A stretch of 64,000 nt of DNA from CAIQJJ01 sp049325275 (GCA_049325275.1 JBMOLU010000029.1:21303-85302), one strand, 5' to 3'. Positions 34,379 through 43,837 are shown, counted from the stretch's first letter. The notes: generated by a model not told the origin, from the letters alone. Numbers and translations: made by a program.

Positions 34379-35052
34379 GATCGTTCCTGTCTCCCGTTTA
34401 CTGCACAAGCCACATTCGCCACCGGCAGGGCCATCAGCACCAGCCCCAGGCCAAACAACGGCCAGTTGAAGGCGGTTGGCAGCACGTGGCGGACGGCATC
34501 CAGGCCCTGATCCCAAGCGCGGATCGCATCGGCCATAAAAGCGTACAAAGCCAGCCCTGCACCGATCAAGCCGATGGACAGCACACGCCCGTCGGGCCAC
34601 AAAGGGTGTCCCGGCCGGTCGAACTGGCTGACCAGGGTACCGCCGATCACCATCAGCAGGGCGATACTCACCGGGGCAATCACCGGCCCCCACCAGGGCA
34701 TGGGCAGCAGGAAAAGGATGTCCCAATCCAGCAGGGATCGCGGCCAGCCGGTGAGGGGAATCAGGAACACATAGTAGAAAATATCCCACACGCCGAAGGC
34801 AGTCGTGAAGTAAGCCAGGCGGCTGCGCAGCGTGCGTCCCGCCAACCAGCCGACGGCCAACAACATCAGGATCGTTGCCGCTTCACGGACCAGTTCGGCC
34901 TCACCCACAGCAGCTACCTGCGGTAGTGGATCGGATTGATATGGATCGACGCGGCTGTGCAGCACGCGTAGATAAAGGACCACCGCCGATTCCATCCAGG
35001 CCATGGCAATGGAAAAGATAACGACAAACAGCCAACGAATTTTTTCGTTCAT
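34375..35052 (-). CDS. Polytopic membrane protein of unknown function
   Basis: 225 residues with about six hydrophobic segments. The first, WLFVVIFSIAMAWMESAVVLYL, carries an acidic residue within the membrane span. Later spans include FGVWDIFYYVFLIPLTGWP and WWGPVIAPVSIALLMVIGG. Conserved-looking acidic and Trp residues inside the spans hint at a transport or catalytic role, but nothing specific was recognised. It is translationally coupled with the 61-residue protein downstream. Confidence 0.7.
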   Translation of the reverse strand: MNEKIRWLFVVIFSIAMAWMESAVVLYLRVLHSRVDPYQSDPLPQVAAVGEAELVREAATILMLLAVGWLAGRTLRSRLAYFTTAFGVWDIFYYVFLIPLTGWPRSLLDWDILFLLPMPWWGPVIAPVSIALLMVIGGTLVSQFDRPGHPLWPDGRVLSIGLIGAGLALYAFMADAIRAWDQGLDAVRHVLPTAFNWPLFGLGLVLMALPVANVACAVNGRQERS

Positions 35053-35122
35053 GAGAAATCCAGGAAATGGTGTACAGGAATGGGTTTACCGGCTGAAACA
35101 TCGCATCCAAGGACAGCCGGGG

Positions 35123-36511
35123 TTATTGGATGCCGGATTCCGTTTCGCGCAGCAAGGTTTGGCCGGCCGAAGCCTCGCTTCCAGGATGCCGAACGGTGTG
35201 CCCGGCGAGGCGCGGCTCGTTGCCGCGCCAGGCCTTGAGGCCATAAAAGCCGTTCATAGCCAGCGAGAGCAGTGCGGCCCCCAGGCGCAAGCGAAAAGGG
35301 GCACGCAGCATACGCTGCAGGGTGTGCACCGGGGAAAAGGCGGCGCGCCACAAGCTGCGATGCGCCTCGAGCAGGCCGCCGGGAGCCATTTGCGCCGGCT
35401 GAAAGGCGACGTTGTAGCCGTTGTAAAACTGCCAGCCGCGTTCTTTGAGCAGGCGGCCTTCCGCTTCCAGTTTTTCGTAGAGCGGCGTCCCTTTGTAAGG
35501 CGTCAGCACGCTCAAGAACGGCACGTCCACGCCGATCTCCTGCAAGCGGTCGGCCATGCTGACGATGCTTTCAGGCGTATCGCCATCGAAACCGGCAATA
35601 AAACCGGCCATCACGGCAATCCCGCGGGCGTGGACGGCTTCGATGGCCTGGCGGTAATGGTCGATTTTATTCTGGCGCTTGTTGGCATCCTTGAGCGACT
35701 CGGAGCCGAAACTCTCGATGCCGAAGAAAACGCCGATGCAGCCCGAGGCCTGCATCAGGTCGAGCAGGGAGGGGTCTCTGGCAATGTCGAGGCTGGCCTG
35801 GGTCAGCCACCATTTTTTGAGTGGGATCATGGCCGTCAGCAGCTTTTCGATGTAGCCACGCCGGGCGGTCAGGTTATCGTCCCAGAACCAGACGACCTTG
35901 CGCTGCCACCAGTGCGGAAAATCGTTGTACCCGATATCCCGGATGACATCTTCCACCGGGCGCATACGAAAACCGGGATTGACCGACGGCACCGAGCAAA
36001 ACGAACACGAAAACGGACAGCCGCGCGTGGCCTGGATCACCCGGCGCACGAAGAAAGCCGGCGAAAGCAGGTTGTAGCGCGGCGTGGGGAGACTTTCGAG
36101 CGGCAGAGGCCGGCCTTCGTAGCGCGGCTTCAACGCGCCGACTTCGGCATCGGCCAGCATTGCATCCCAAACGGATTCGGCTTCACCGATAACGACAGAG
36201 TCGACAAAGCGCAGGGCTTCCTCCGGCCAGAAGGTGACGTGTGGGCCTCCGGCAACGACGGTCTTGCCCAATCCCTTGAAGACGCTCGCCAGGCGGTACG
36301 CTTCGGGAGCAAAGCCGGTAAAGAAGGACAGGGCGATCAGGTCGGCGTCGGTTTTGAAGGGAATTTCGTCGAGTTGTTGGTGAAAGACGCGCACACGGTG
36401 CCCGGGCGGCGTCAACGCGGCGAGGTGGATGCCCGTAATCGGCGGGACGAAGTTCATCTCGTGGCCAAAGCGGTAACGCGGCTGGTAAACGACGATGATG
36501 TCGATCTTCAT
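35123..36511 (-). CDS. B12-binding-domain radical SAM protein
   Basis: 462 residues from the ATG at 36511 (AAGGAG, 6 bases). A cobalamin-binding-type domain occupies residues 1-130 (VVYQPRYRFGHEMNFVPP, AGGPHVTFWPEEAL). The radical SAM barrel follows, with the cluster motif CPFSCSFC (CxxxCxxC) near residue 175, and a C-terminal region like that of HpnJ/BchE-type enzymes (DUF4070-like). The B12 domain lacks a visible DxHxxG motif. These proteins often methylate or rearrange lipids, hopanoids or tetrapyrroles. It starts 10 bases after the DUF4173-like gene. Confidence 0.85.
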   Translation of the reverse strand: MKIDIIVVYQPRYRFGHEMNFVPPITGIHLAALTPPGHRVRVFHQQLDEIPFKTDADLIALSFFTGFAPEAYRLASVFKGLGKTVVAGGPHVTFWPEEALRFVDSVVIGEAESVWDAMLADAEVGALKPRYEGRPLPLESLPTPRYNLLSPAFFVRRVIQATRGCPFSCSFCSVPSVNPGFRMRPVEDVIRDIGYNDFPHWWQRKVVWFWDDNLTARRGYIEKLLTAMIPLKKWWLTQASLDIARDPSLLDLMQASGCIGVFFGIESFGSESLKDANKRQNKIDHYRQAIEAVHARGIAVMAGFIAGFDGDTPESIVSMADRLQEIGVDVPFLSVLTPYKGTPLYEKLEAEGRLLKERGWQFYNGYNVAFQPAQMAPGGLLEAHRSLWRAAFSPVHTLQRMLRAPFRLRLGAALLSLAMNGFYGLKAWRGNEPRLAGHTVRHPGSEASAGQTLLRETESGIQ

Positions 36512-36521
36512 GTTATTCTCC

Positions 36522-38150
36522 TTAAAAGTCCCGACCATACTCGAAACAAGGGCGCTGCTTTCCGTTGACCTCGACCTGGTAATTCCACTCTCGCAGCACC
36601 GGGTAAGCCTTCAGGGCATCGGCTTCGGCGCGCAGCAGGCTTTCGGCCGCAAAGGACGACCAGTGAAACGACTGCCACGGACGCTGGGGGCGATCGGCGA
36701 GAACGGCGGCCTTGCAAGCCAGGATGGCACCCAGCTCATCGTGCAAGGCCGGATCAAGATCGGGCCGATGGAAAGCCGCCAGCAGGGCGGGAATCGCATC
36801 ATCGCTGAGGGTAGCAAGGTAAACGGCATCGAAGCCGGCAGCCATCCGCTCTGAACCGGCCTGGTGGACGGTGAGGAGCGCCGTCCCGTGAGCCACATTC
36901 AGCCGCACGATCAACGCATCCACATTCAACAAACCGATCGAGATAGCAAACCCAAGCGCCACACACAGGACTGATAGGGCAAAGTGCCGCATCCGCCCCA
37001 GCCATTCCAGTACAACCACCGTCAAGAGCAGCAAACCCAACCAAATGATAAAGACATGGGTGTACGTGCGCAGGCGGGTGAAGCCGTACACCTGTTCGTA
37101 GAGCGCCAGGCGTTGGAAAGCAGAAATCAAAATCACGGTCACCAGCATCGCCAGGCCGGTGCCCAACACCGAAAAGCTCCAGCGCTGGCCCGGCGAATCG
37201 CGCCGTGTAAAGCTGCTCAAGCCCACAAAGAGCACCAGGCTAAAGAAGGCCACGGCCAGCAGCTCGTTGAAGCCGCGGCGGGCGTACTCGGCATAGGTAA
37301 AACCGGCCAGGTTGATGTTAGCTTGACCGCCGAAGAAATAACGTACCTGTACCGCCACGAATGCTGCAAAAAGCGCAACGACACTGCCAAGCACGATCGA
37401 CGCTTCCAGGTGGGGCAGGAAACGGAGCAGCGTGCCCGGCCCGTTTGCCCCGTCGCTTACTTTTTCTTCCCGGCTGCGGAGCAAAGCGTGCAGATAGATG
37501 CTTATCAGCAAATAGGTCAGGACGGCGATGTAAAACAGGCGGAAGATATATTCCGGCACTTTATCGAGGTCGAAGATCTTCAGCAGGTTCGTCACCTGCG
37601 CCGAAAAAGCTGCATCGGCAGACGCCAGCAAGGCGGTAAAAAAAGTCAACACGGGCAAGGCCAGCAGCAGGCCACGCAAAACCCCCAGCAAAGGGCGCAG
37701 TTGGGAGGCGACCGATCGAGGCGCTTCTTCCGCCTTGTGTTCTCTCGCCTGCCGCTCCATTGTCATGAGAGGAAGCACGGCCATACTGGGAAGCAAGAGC
37801 AGGACATTGATAAAGTAATCGGCGATGCCATAGGCCAGCCAACGCCCGCCGACAAACGTGACCACCAGCAGCAGCATCGAGCCTAACGATAGGGCATAGT
37901 TGAGAAGCTGGGTGAATGGCTCGAGGCGGAAAACGCTCATCGCGGCAAAAAAGCCGATCGGCACGAGCAGCAGCAGGCTGGCGCGCGCCGGCCGTACGCC
38001 TTCAGCCCACGCTAAAAGGAACCCGGCCACCAGCAGCAGCACGACGAAGATCGGAAAAGAAATCCCGGGTGACTTTCCCCAAAACAACTGGTCGAAAATC
38101 CAAGCCAAGCATGCAGCCAACAACGTCAAACGGGTGAAATTTTTGAGCAT
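36522..38150 (-). CDS. DUF4173-like polytopic membrane protein
   Basis: 542 residues from the ATG at 38150 (TTGGAGG, 4-5 bases). Around 12 hydrophobic segments occupy the first 400 residues, beginning LTLLAACLAWIFDQLFWG, with GGRWLAYGIADYFINVLLLLPS and LRTYTHVFIIWLGLLLL typical of the DUF4173/DUF4153 class. The C-terminal 120 residues are soluble and helical, ending in a stretch rich in aromatic and charged residues. Function is unknown. It is cotranscribed with the radical SAM gene and divergent from the regulator at 38278, sharing the intergenic palindrome. Confidence 0.75.
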   Translation of the reverse strand: MLKNFTRLTLLAACLAWIFDQLFWGKSPGISFPIFVVLLLVAGFLLAWAEGVRPARASLLLLVPIGFFAAMSVFRLEPFTQLLNYALSLGSMLLLVVTFVGGRWLAYGIADYFINVLLLLPSMAVLPLMTMERQAREHKAEEAPRSVASQLRPLLGVLRGLLLALPVLTFFTALLASADAAFSAQVTNLLKIFDLDKVPEYIFRLFYIAVLTYLLISIYLHALLRSREEKVSDGANGPGTLLRFLPHLEASIVLGSVVALFAAFVAVQVRYFFGGQANINLAGFTYAEYARRGFNELLAVAFFSLVLFVGLSSFTRRDSPGQRWSFSVLGTGLAMLVTVILISAFQRLALYEQVYGFTRLRTYTHVFIIWLGLLLLTVVVLEWLGRMRHFALSVLCVALGFAISIGLLNVDALIVRLNVAHGTALLTVHQAGSERMAAGFDAVYLATLSDDAIPALLAAFHRPDLDPALHDELGAILACKAAVLADRPQRPWQSFHWSSFAAESLLRAEADALKAYPVLREWNYQVEVNGKQRPCFEYGRDF

Positions 38151-38226
38151 CAAGACCTCCAACATAAAGTTTCACCCATTCTAGCGCTTCCGTCGCGCCG
38201 CTTCCACCGCCCGAGTACGCCACTTT

Positions 38227-38277
38227 AAGCACTCGAGTGCTTGACGCACCTTCACCCTATGCTTTATGATGGTAAAA
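38227..38277 (+). promoter_or_regulatory. Palindromic operator and leaderless promoter for the regulator operon
   Basis: AAGCACTCGAGTGCTT (38227-38242) is a perfect 16-bp palindrome. Its last two bases are the first two of the -35 TTGACG (38241-38246). TATGAT (38265-38270) follows at 18 bases, and the ATG at 38278 comes seven bases later, with no ribosome site. The regulator or another repressor could bind the palindrome and control both this operon and the divergent membrane gene. Confidence 0.6.
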
Positions 38278-39027
38278 ATGAACCTCCTCCTCGTCGAAGA
38301 CAACCCTAACCTGCGCCCGGCGCTCAAAAGTGGCCTGGAAGCCATTCCGGATGTCCGTATCCTTTTCGACTGCGAGCGCGGTGAAGAGGCGCTGGCCTGG
38401 TGCCTGGCGTCTGAGGTGCTGCCCGAAGGCATTCTGATGGACGTGCAGCTTGCTGGGGACATGAATGGCATCCAAACCGCAGTGGCGCTGCGGCGTGAAT
38501 TCCCCCGTATGCCGGTCGTGTTCTATTCCATTCAGGATGACGACAGCTACTACCGCGATTTCCGTCGTTCGGGTATCCTCAGCCACTACGCCTACGTGCG
38601 CAAATCCAACTACCTGCTGCCGCAAATGATCGTCCCGCTCTTGCGCGATGCGATCGCCGGGCGCAGCTTCATCGACCCGGAGATCGAAGCCCGCGTTCAC
38701 GAAGTCCGCCAGAAAGACGAACACGATCCGATGGCCGTGCTCGAACCCACCGAACAGGCCGTGGCGCGGCTGCTGGCCCAGGGATTGACCAACGAGCAAA
38801 TCGCCGCCCGCATGGGTTTTCGCGACAAGCGTACGATCAGCCGCGCCAACGGGCAAATCTATGCAGCATGGGGCCTGGCAGACACGACCACCGATGAGAA
38901 GATCGCCCGTACGCGCGCTGCCCTGATCGTCCAGGCGGCGCGCATCATCCGCTGGCGTGAAGATGGCAGCCCGCTGGTAATGGACGAGCGCGGCGAATGG
39001 ATCGACTACACCGGGTGTAAAAAGTGA
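38278..39027 (+). CDS. Response regulator with HTH output, first gene of a three-gene signalling operon
   Basis: 249 residues from the ATG at 38278 (in-frame ATGs at 38266 and 38269 lie inside the -10 box). The receiver is at 1-125 (LLLVEDNPNLRPAL, acceptor in GILMDVQLAGDMNG), with an unusual Tyr-rich segment (YYRDFRRSGILSHYAYVRKS). The C-terminal domain at about 150-230 is LuxR-like (EPTEQAVARLLAQGLTNEQ, IAARMGFRDKRTISRANGQI) but divergent in the recognition helix. Its stop overlaps the GTG of the phosphoesterase gene. The membrane kinase two genes on is the likely partner. Confidence 0.85.
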   Translation: MNLLLVEDNPNLRPALKSGLEAIPDVRILFDCERGEEALAWCLASEVLPEGILMDVQLAGDMNGIQTAVALRREFPRMPVVFYSIQDDDSYYRDFRRSGILSHYAYVRKSNYLLPQMIVPLLRDAIAGRSFIDPEIEARVHEVRQKDEHDPMAVLEPTEQAVARLLAQGLTNEQIAARMGFRDKRTISRANGQIYAAWGLADTTTDEKIARTRAALIVQAARIIRWREDGSPLVMDERGEWIDYTGCKK

Positions 39028-40247
39028 CTTTTCATTTCCTGTTACCCATTTACCGCCTGGTCGCCGGGCTGCCGAATGCGGCTTTCTTTCTTGCGCTGCC
39101 GTTAGGGCTGGTCTTCACCGGCCAGTTGTGGCACAAGTTTGCTCCTTTGCCCGCCACCCGGCCCTGGGATAACTGGGGCGTGCGCTGCCTGCTGGTCTTT
39201 GGCCTGCTCGACTGGCTCCTGCTGGCGGCCCTGCCCCGGCTGCGGCTTTCGTTCGGGCCGGCGGGAGCGCCGCTGGCGGGGATGATTGCCATTCGTACGC
39301 TGGTGATCGTCCTGTTCCTGGCGGCACTCTTGGCGGCCAACCGCCTGCATGGTGAAGCGGCCACCCGCCTGGCCGGCAAAATCCCCGTCCTGTTGCTGGC
39401 GGCGCACGTGCTCGTGCTGGCCTGTGAGTTCGAAGCGCTCTATTTCGAGCCGTTTTTCCTGCGCACCAGCAACCACACCCTTGCCGCGCCGGTGCTGTTC
39501 CAAAACCCGAACGTGACCGATCGAGGGCTACGCATCGTGCAGTTGAGCGACACCCACGTGGAACGCACCACGCGCCGCGAACGTGAACTGGTGGAACGCA
39601 TCCGCGCCCTCAAGCCAGATATCATCTTGCTCACCGGCGACTATCTCAACCTGTCGTACTTGCACGATCCACAGGCGCAAAGCGACGCACGTGCGCTGTT
39701 CTCGCAGTTGCAGGCTCCCTATGGCGTTTATGCCGTCACAGGTTCGGTCGATCCGGCGTCGGCCATCGGCCCCGTCTTCGACGGCCTGGAAATCACCTTT
39801 CTCTCTGACGCGGTGCGCCGAATTCTGCTACCGCATGGCGAATTCTACCTGGTGGGGGTGACCAACCGAAGTTTCTCACGCGACCAGGAAGCTTTCCAGC
39901 GCTTAGTGAAGTCTGTACCGGATGGAGCGTTTTCTGTCCTGATCTACCATACACCCGATCTGGTCGAAACCGCGGCAGAAAACGGTATGGACCTGGTGCT
40001 GTCAGGCCATACGCATGGCGGGCAAATTCGCCTGCCGTTTTACGGTGCTGTGTTCACCAACTCGAGATACGGTAAAACGTATGAAATGGGGCGCTACGAG
40101 GTCGGCACGACGACGCTGTACGTCAGCCGCGGCATCGGCATGGAAGGCAACCACGCCCCGCGCGCCCGCTTTCTCTGCCCGCCAGAGATCGTTGTCTTCG
40201 ACCTGCTCCCCGGCGACCTGGCCCCCCGACTTCCTCATGACCGGTAA
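39024..40247 (+). CDS. Membrane-anchored metallophosphoesterase within a two-component operon
   Basis: 407 residues from a GTG at 39024 that overlaps the regulator stop (GTGA). Four hydrophobic segments occupy 1-145, followed by the phosphoesterase domain: IVQLSDTHVE, IILLTGDYLNLSYL, IYHTPDLVETA and LSGHTHGGQIRLP. The GNHD motif is replaced by TGSVD, as in the paralogue at 29691, which shares blocks such as EMGRY and RARFLCPPEIV. Its product lies in the membrane with a catalytic domain. The kinase gene starts 11 bases before its stop, so all three genes are translationally coupled. Confidence 0.88.
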   Translation: MTFHFLLPIYRLVAGLPNAAFFLALPLGLVFTGQLWHKFAPLPATRPWDNWGVRCLLVFGLLDWLLLAALPRLRLSFGPAGAPLAGMIAIRTLVIVLFLAALLAANRLHGEAATRLAGKIPVLLLAAHVLVLACEFEALYFEPFFLRTSNHTLAAPVLFQNPNVTDRGLRIVQLSDTHVERTTRRERELVERIRALKPDIILLTGDYLNLSYLHDPQAQSDARALFSQLQAPYGVYAVTGSVDPASAIGPVFDGLEITFLSDAVRRILLPHGEFYLVGVTNRSFSRDQEAFQRLVKSVPDGAFSVLIYHTPDLVETAAENGMDLVLSGHTHGGQIRLPFYGAVFTNSRYGKTYEMGRYEVGTTTLYVSRGIGMEGNHAPRARFLCPPEIVVFDLLPGDLAPRLPHDR

Positions 40248-42375
40248 CTTCTACCTCGACTGGCTCCTGCTGAGCGTCTCCCTTTTCGATACCATCCTGC
40301 TGCTGTGGTTAGGCCTGACGGTTTTCCTGAACGCCGAGCGCCAGGTTGACGGCCGCAGCCGTTGGGGGGTCTGGCTCTCTGTCGGCGGGCTGCTGATGGG
40401 GGCGCTGTTCTTTGTCAGCCACACGGCGATTGTCGGCCACGAGCAGTCACCGATCACGCCGGGGCTGGAATTCTGGTGGCGGGTGGGCTGGATTCCGATC
40501 GCGCTGCTGCCCTACACCTGGTATGCCATCGTGCTCTGGTATGCCGGTTACTGGGAGCCAGGCCCGAACGCCTTACGCCGCCAGCGGCCCTGGTTCATGG
40601 GCGTCAGCCTGCTGACCGTTTTCTTGATCAGCACGCTGATTTTCTTCAACCCGGTGCCGTCTTTCCTGGCCATAGCCGCCCCGCGCTTCGTCTCTCACGG
40701 GATTCGTCCTAGCGACATGCTCTGGATTCTGGCTTACGCCGTCTACCTGCTGCTTTGCATCGGGCTGGCCCTGGATTCCCTGCGCCGTCCCGGGCCAACG
40801 GCCCGTCACGAGGCCGGGCATGCGGCCCGTCACCGTGCCCGGCCCTGGTTGACGGCCACGTCGCTGGTGCTGCTGCTGGTTTGCCTGTTGGTTGCCGGCA
40901 TCGTGGCCTGGGGCGTGATCCTGTTGTGGCAAAGTGCCTACCGTTACGTGACCGTACAGATGATCACGATCGTGGGTGTGCTCGACCTGATCATCGCCGG
41001 CCTGATCGGGCTATCGATTATCCTCCTGGGGCAGGCCGTGGTCAGCTACGAAATCTTTACCGGCAAGGCCCTGCCGCGGCGTGGCCTGGCGCGTTACTGG
41101 CACAACGCCATCGTCCTGGCGGCCGGTTTCAGCGTCATCGTGGGAGGCAGCTTCACGATCCATGCCCGGCCGATCTACAGCATTCTGGCGGCTGCACTCC
41201 TGATGACGGGTTTCTATGCCCTGCTGACCTGGCGTTCTTACATGGAACGCGATCACCTGATCCAGAGCCTGCGCCCTTTTGTCACCAGCCAGCAGTTGTA
41301 CGAGCGCCTGTTGACGCAGGAGAGCGAAATTCCGGCCCTGGATATGGCGGCCCCCTTCCGCGCCCTGTGCGCCGACGTGCTCGGCGTGCGCCGGGCGGCC
41401 TTGCTGCCCATGGGGCCACTGGCAGCTCTGGCCCCCCAGGCCCTGGCTTACCCCGAGGGAATTTCGCTACCGGCCGCCCCGGCGACCGACGGCTTCAGGC
41501 TGGCGCAGCCGCTCGACCCGGCCCAATCCGATGGCATGGCCTGGGCCATCCCGCTTGGCAGCACCCGCGGTTTGATTGGCGTGCTGCTGCTGGGCGAAAA
41601 ACAGGCCGATGGCCCTTACACGCAAGAAGAAATCGAAATCGCGCGCGCCGCAGCTGAGCGCATCCTGGATACACACGCCAGCAGCGAGCTTGCCCGCCGG
41701 CTGATGGCGCTGCAACGCCAACGCTTGGCTGAAACCCAACTGCTCGACCAACGCACCCGCCGCCTGCTGCATGACGACGTGCTGCCGCGCCTGCACGCTG
41801 CCCTGCTCAGTCTGAACAGCGACCCGGCTGCAGCAACAACCTCGCTGAGCGAGGCGCATCGCCAGATTTCCGACCTGCTGCGCGACCTGCCAACCTCGTC
41901 GGCCCCCAATGTAAAACGCCTGGGGCTGCTCGGTGCGCTGGAGCAGGTCATTACCGATGAACTGCCCAAAGCCTTCGAAGAAGTCAACTGGCACATCACG
42001 CCAGAAGCCGAGGCCGGGCTACGTTCCCTGCCTGCCCTGGCAAGCGAAGTGCTTTTCTATGCGGCCCGCGAAGCCATCCGCAATGCGGCACGGCACGCGC
42101 GCGGCGGCGCCAGCGAGACCACGCTGCGGCTGGACATCCGTGCCTCGGTCACCACCACCCAGCCCTCGCAGACAGGTGCTGACGGGCTGCTGATGGAAAT
42201 CGAAGACAACGGCATCGGGATTGCTGCCGAGGGGCAGCCAACGGGCCAGCCTGCCGGCAGCGGCTCCGGGCTGGCCTTGCACAGCGCCATGTTGGCCGTG
42301 GTTGGGGGAACGCTCTCCATTGAAAGCGAAGCAGGGATATTTACACGTGTGCAAATTCAGCTGCCAAAGGGATAA
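40237..42375 (+). CDS. Multi-span membrane histidine kinase
   Basis: 712 residues from the ATG at 40237, inside the end of the phosphoesterase gene; the frame upstream is a shadow. About ten hydrophobic segments form residues 1-340, starting LDWLLLSVSLFDTILLLWLG. A GAF-like region follows at about 355-475. The dimerisation box is atypical: RRLLHDDVLPRLHAALL, where the His-Asp-Asp replaces the usual ELHD. The ATPase domain has FYAAREAIRNAARHA (N), IEDNGIGIAAEG (G1) and GSGLALHSAMLAVVGG (G2). It should phosphorylate the regulator at 38278. Confidence 0.85.
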   Translation: MTGNFYLDWLLLSVSLFDTILLLWLGLTVFLNAERQVDGRSRWGVWLSVGGLLMGALFFVSHTAIVGHEQSPITPGLEFWWRVGWIPIALLPYTWYAIVLWYAGYWEPGPNALRRQRPWFMGVSLLTVFLISTLIFFNPVPSFLAIAAPRFVSHGIRPSDMLWILAYAVYLLLCIGLALDSLRRPGPTARHEAGHAARHRARPWLTATSLVLLLVCLLVAGIVAWGVILLWQSAYRYVTVQMITIVGVLDLIIAGLIGLSIILLGQAVVSYEIFTGKALPRRGLARYWHNAIVLAAGFSVIVGGSFTIHARPIYSILAAALLMTGFYALLTWRSYMERDHLIQSLRPFVTSQQLYERLLTQESEIPALDMAAPFRALCADVLGVRRAALLPMGPLAALAPQALAYPEGISLPAAPATDGFRLAQPLDPAQSDGMAWAIPLGSTRGLIGVLLLGEKQADGPYTQEEIEIARAAAERILDTHASSELARRLMALQRQRLAETQLLDQRTRRLLHDDVLPRLHAALLSLNSDPAAATTSLSEAHRQISDLLRDLPTSSAPNVKRLGLLGALEQVITDELPKAFEEVNWHITPEAEAGLRSLPALASEVLFYAAREAIRNAARHARGGASETTLRLDIRASVTTTQPSQTGADGLLMEIEDNGIGIAAEGQPTGQPAGSGSGLALHSAMLAVVGGTLSIESEAGIFTRVQIQLPKG

Positions 42376-42454
42376 GCTGCGGCTGCTTTCGGTTCTGGCA
42401 CGGAAGCCTGCTTTCACCGCGCCGGGTGTCTCGCCAGGGCAAACAGCAAGCCGC

Positions 42455-43837
42455 TCAATCTGAGCCATTGGAGTAGCCTCCGCTTCCACCGTCCCCCGAG
42501 GAAGGGGCAGTCGCCGTGCCGTCCGACGAAGAAGCGGGGGCAAACGACCGGGAGTTAAAGTCATAGGTCCATTGTTCACCATACACATCCGAGAGCAATA
42601 GCTTGCCTGGCAGATACCATGTAACAGTCTGAAAGTTAACCCCTGGCAATACCGGCAAAGGTGATTGCGTGGATGATGATAAATCTAGCCAGATGATCTG
42701 AGAGGCACTATCCTGTGTGCATTCAATTTCAGATTGAAGATAGACGAGCGACTGCCCATCTGGCGCCCAGGCGATGGGGCCCCGTGACCAATCTGCGTCG
42801 TACATCGGATGGTAACTCTTTTCAGCCTCGTTGACATCCCAAACGATCAGAAAACCAGCTTCGTCGTCGCTTCCTCGAGGCCAGACAGCCAGCTTGGTGC
42901 CATCCGGTGAAAAGGGGCCATAACCGATGCGGCGCGGTACAGCCGTGACCGTATCCACATAAGAAACATCCGGTTCCCAATAACCACACCCACCGTCCGG
43001 GTGACCCTCGCGCGCTGTGGTGTAGTAAAAGTAACGGCTGTTCTGCGACCAGGTTAACCCGTCCAGCCCTGCCGCGCCAATACCCTGGCAATACAGCAAT
43101 TGAGCAGCCACCACACGCTCGGTCCCAGCCCATTGGTTGATGAGTTTGAATTCGTCATAGGCGATGCTTTCCAGGCCTACCTGTACGCAGTCAGCGTGAG
43201 TGAACGATGCATTCCAGTTCCCATCCGGCGAAAGATAGCTTTCAACGACAGGTTGCCCGCCGGCCAGCACGGTCGCAACCAAGGCAGTTTCAGTGGCAGA
43301 ATATTCAGTCTCTGCAGTTTCAGTAGCATAATATGCAGCAGTCTCTGCAACAACCTGGCCTTCAAGGACGTCGGGGGTAAGCGTTTCAAGGGAGGAAAGT
43401 GGTGTGTAGGTGGGCTGATAGGGCGTGACCGTCGGCAACGGTGTCGCTGTCGGTGAAATATCGGGCAACCAGGTGGCTGCGCCCGGCTGGGGCGATTGCT
43501 GTGGCAGCAAAAAACGGAACGCCCAGAGCAGAGCAAAAAACGCCAGGACACCCACAGTCACCCAGGCAAACTCTCGAGATATTTTTCTCCAGGCGCTCTG
43601 TCGTATTGCAGGGTGGTGCATACCAGCCGTCACATTGGCTTTTGGTTTGAATCTATCCCAACGTTCTTGGAAGAATTGCGCCAGTTCTGGCCCAAGGGTA
43701 GCCATATCGTGTGCGTAAGTGCGGCACTCGCTACAGGTTTCCAGGTGTGCAGCCAGGGCAAGCTGATCTTCACGAGGTAAAGCATGATAACCGGCATCGA
43801 TCAGGCGCAGGGCCTGCAAGTGAGTTAGTTTATGCAT
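42455..43837 (-). CDS. Anti-sigma factor with zf-HC2 domain and TolB-like propeller
   Basis: 460 residues from the ATG at 43837, inside the end of the sigma gene (GGAGG upstream). A zinc-finger anti-sigma domain is at 5-50 (HLETCSECRTYAH, HxxxCxxC). One membrane span follows near 100 (VTVGVLAFFALLWAFRFLL), then a Thr/Pro-rich linker. The outer domain has repeated PDG motifs of TolB/WD40-type propellers (LSPDGNW, FSPDGTKLAVW, WAPDGQSLVYL). It would hold the ECF sigma factor at the membrane and release it on an external signal. The C-terminal tail is Ser/Gly-rich. Confidence 0.85.
   Translation of the reverse strand: MHKLTHLQALRLIDAGYHALPREDQLALAAHLETCSECRTYAHDMATLGPELAQFFQERWDRFKPKANVTAGMHHPAIRQSAWRKISREFAWVTVGVLAFFALLWAFRFLLPQQSPQPGAATWLPDISPTATPLPTVTPYQPTYTPLSSLETLTPDVLEGQVVAETAAYYATETAETEYSATETALVATVLAGGQPVVESYLSPDGNWNASFTHADCVQVGLESIAYDEFKLINQWAGTERVVAAQLLYCQGIGAAGLDGLTWSQNSRYFYYTTAREGHPDGGCGYWEPDVSYVDTVTAVPRRIGYGPFSPDGTKLAVWPRGSDDEAGFLIVWDVNEAEKSYHPMYDADWSRGPIAWAPDGQSLVYLQSEIECTQDSASQIIWLDLSSSTQSPLPVLPGVNFQTVTWYLPGKLLLSDVYGEQWTYDFNSRSFAPASSSDGTATAPSSGDGGSGGYSNGSD

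Noticed and set aside
36984..37886. Plus-strand ORF of 300 codons rich in Gln, His and Arg inside the DUF4173-like gene
   Set aside because: It is antisense to the better-supported membrane protein and has the composition of a shadow frame.
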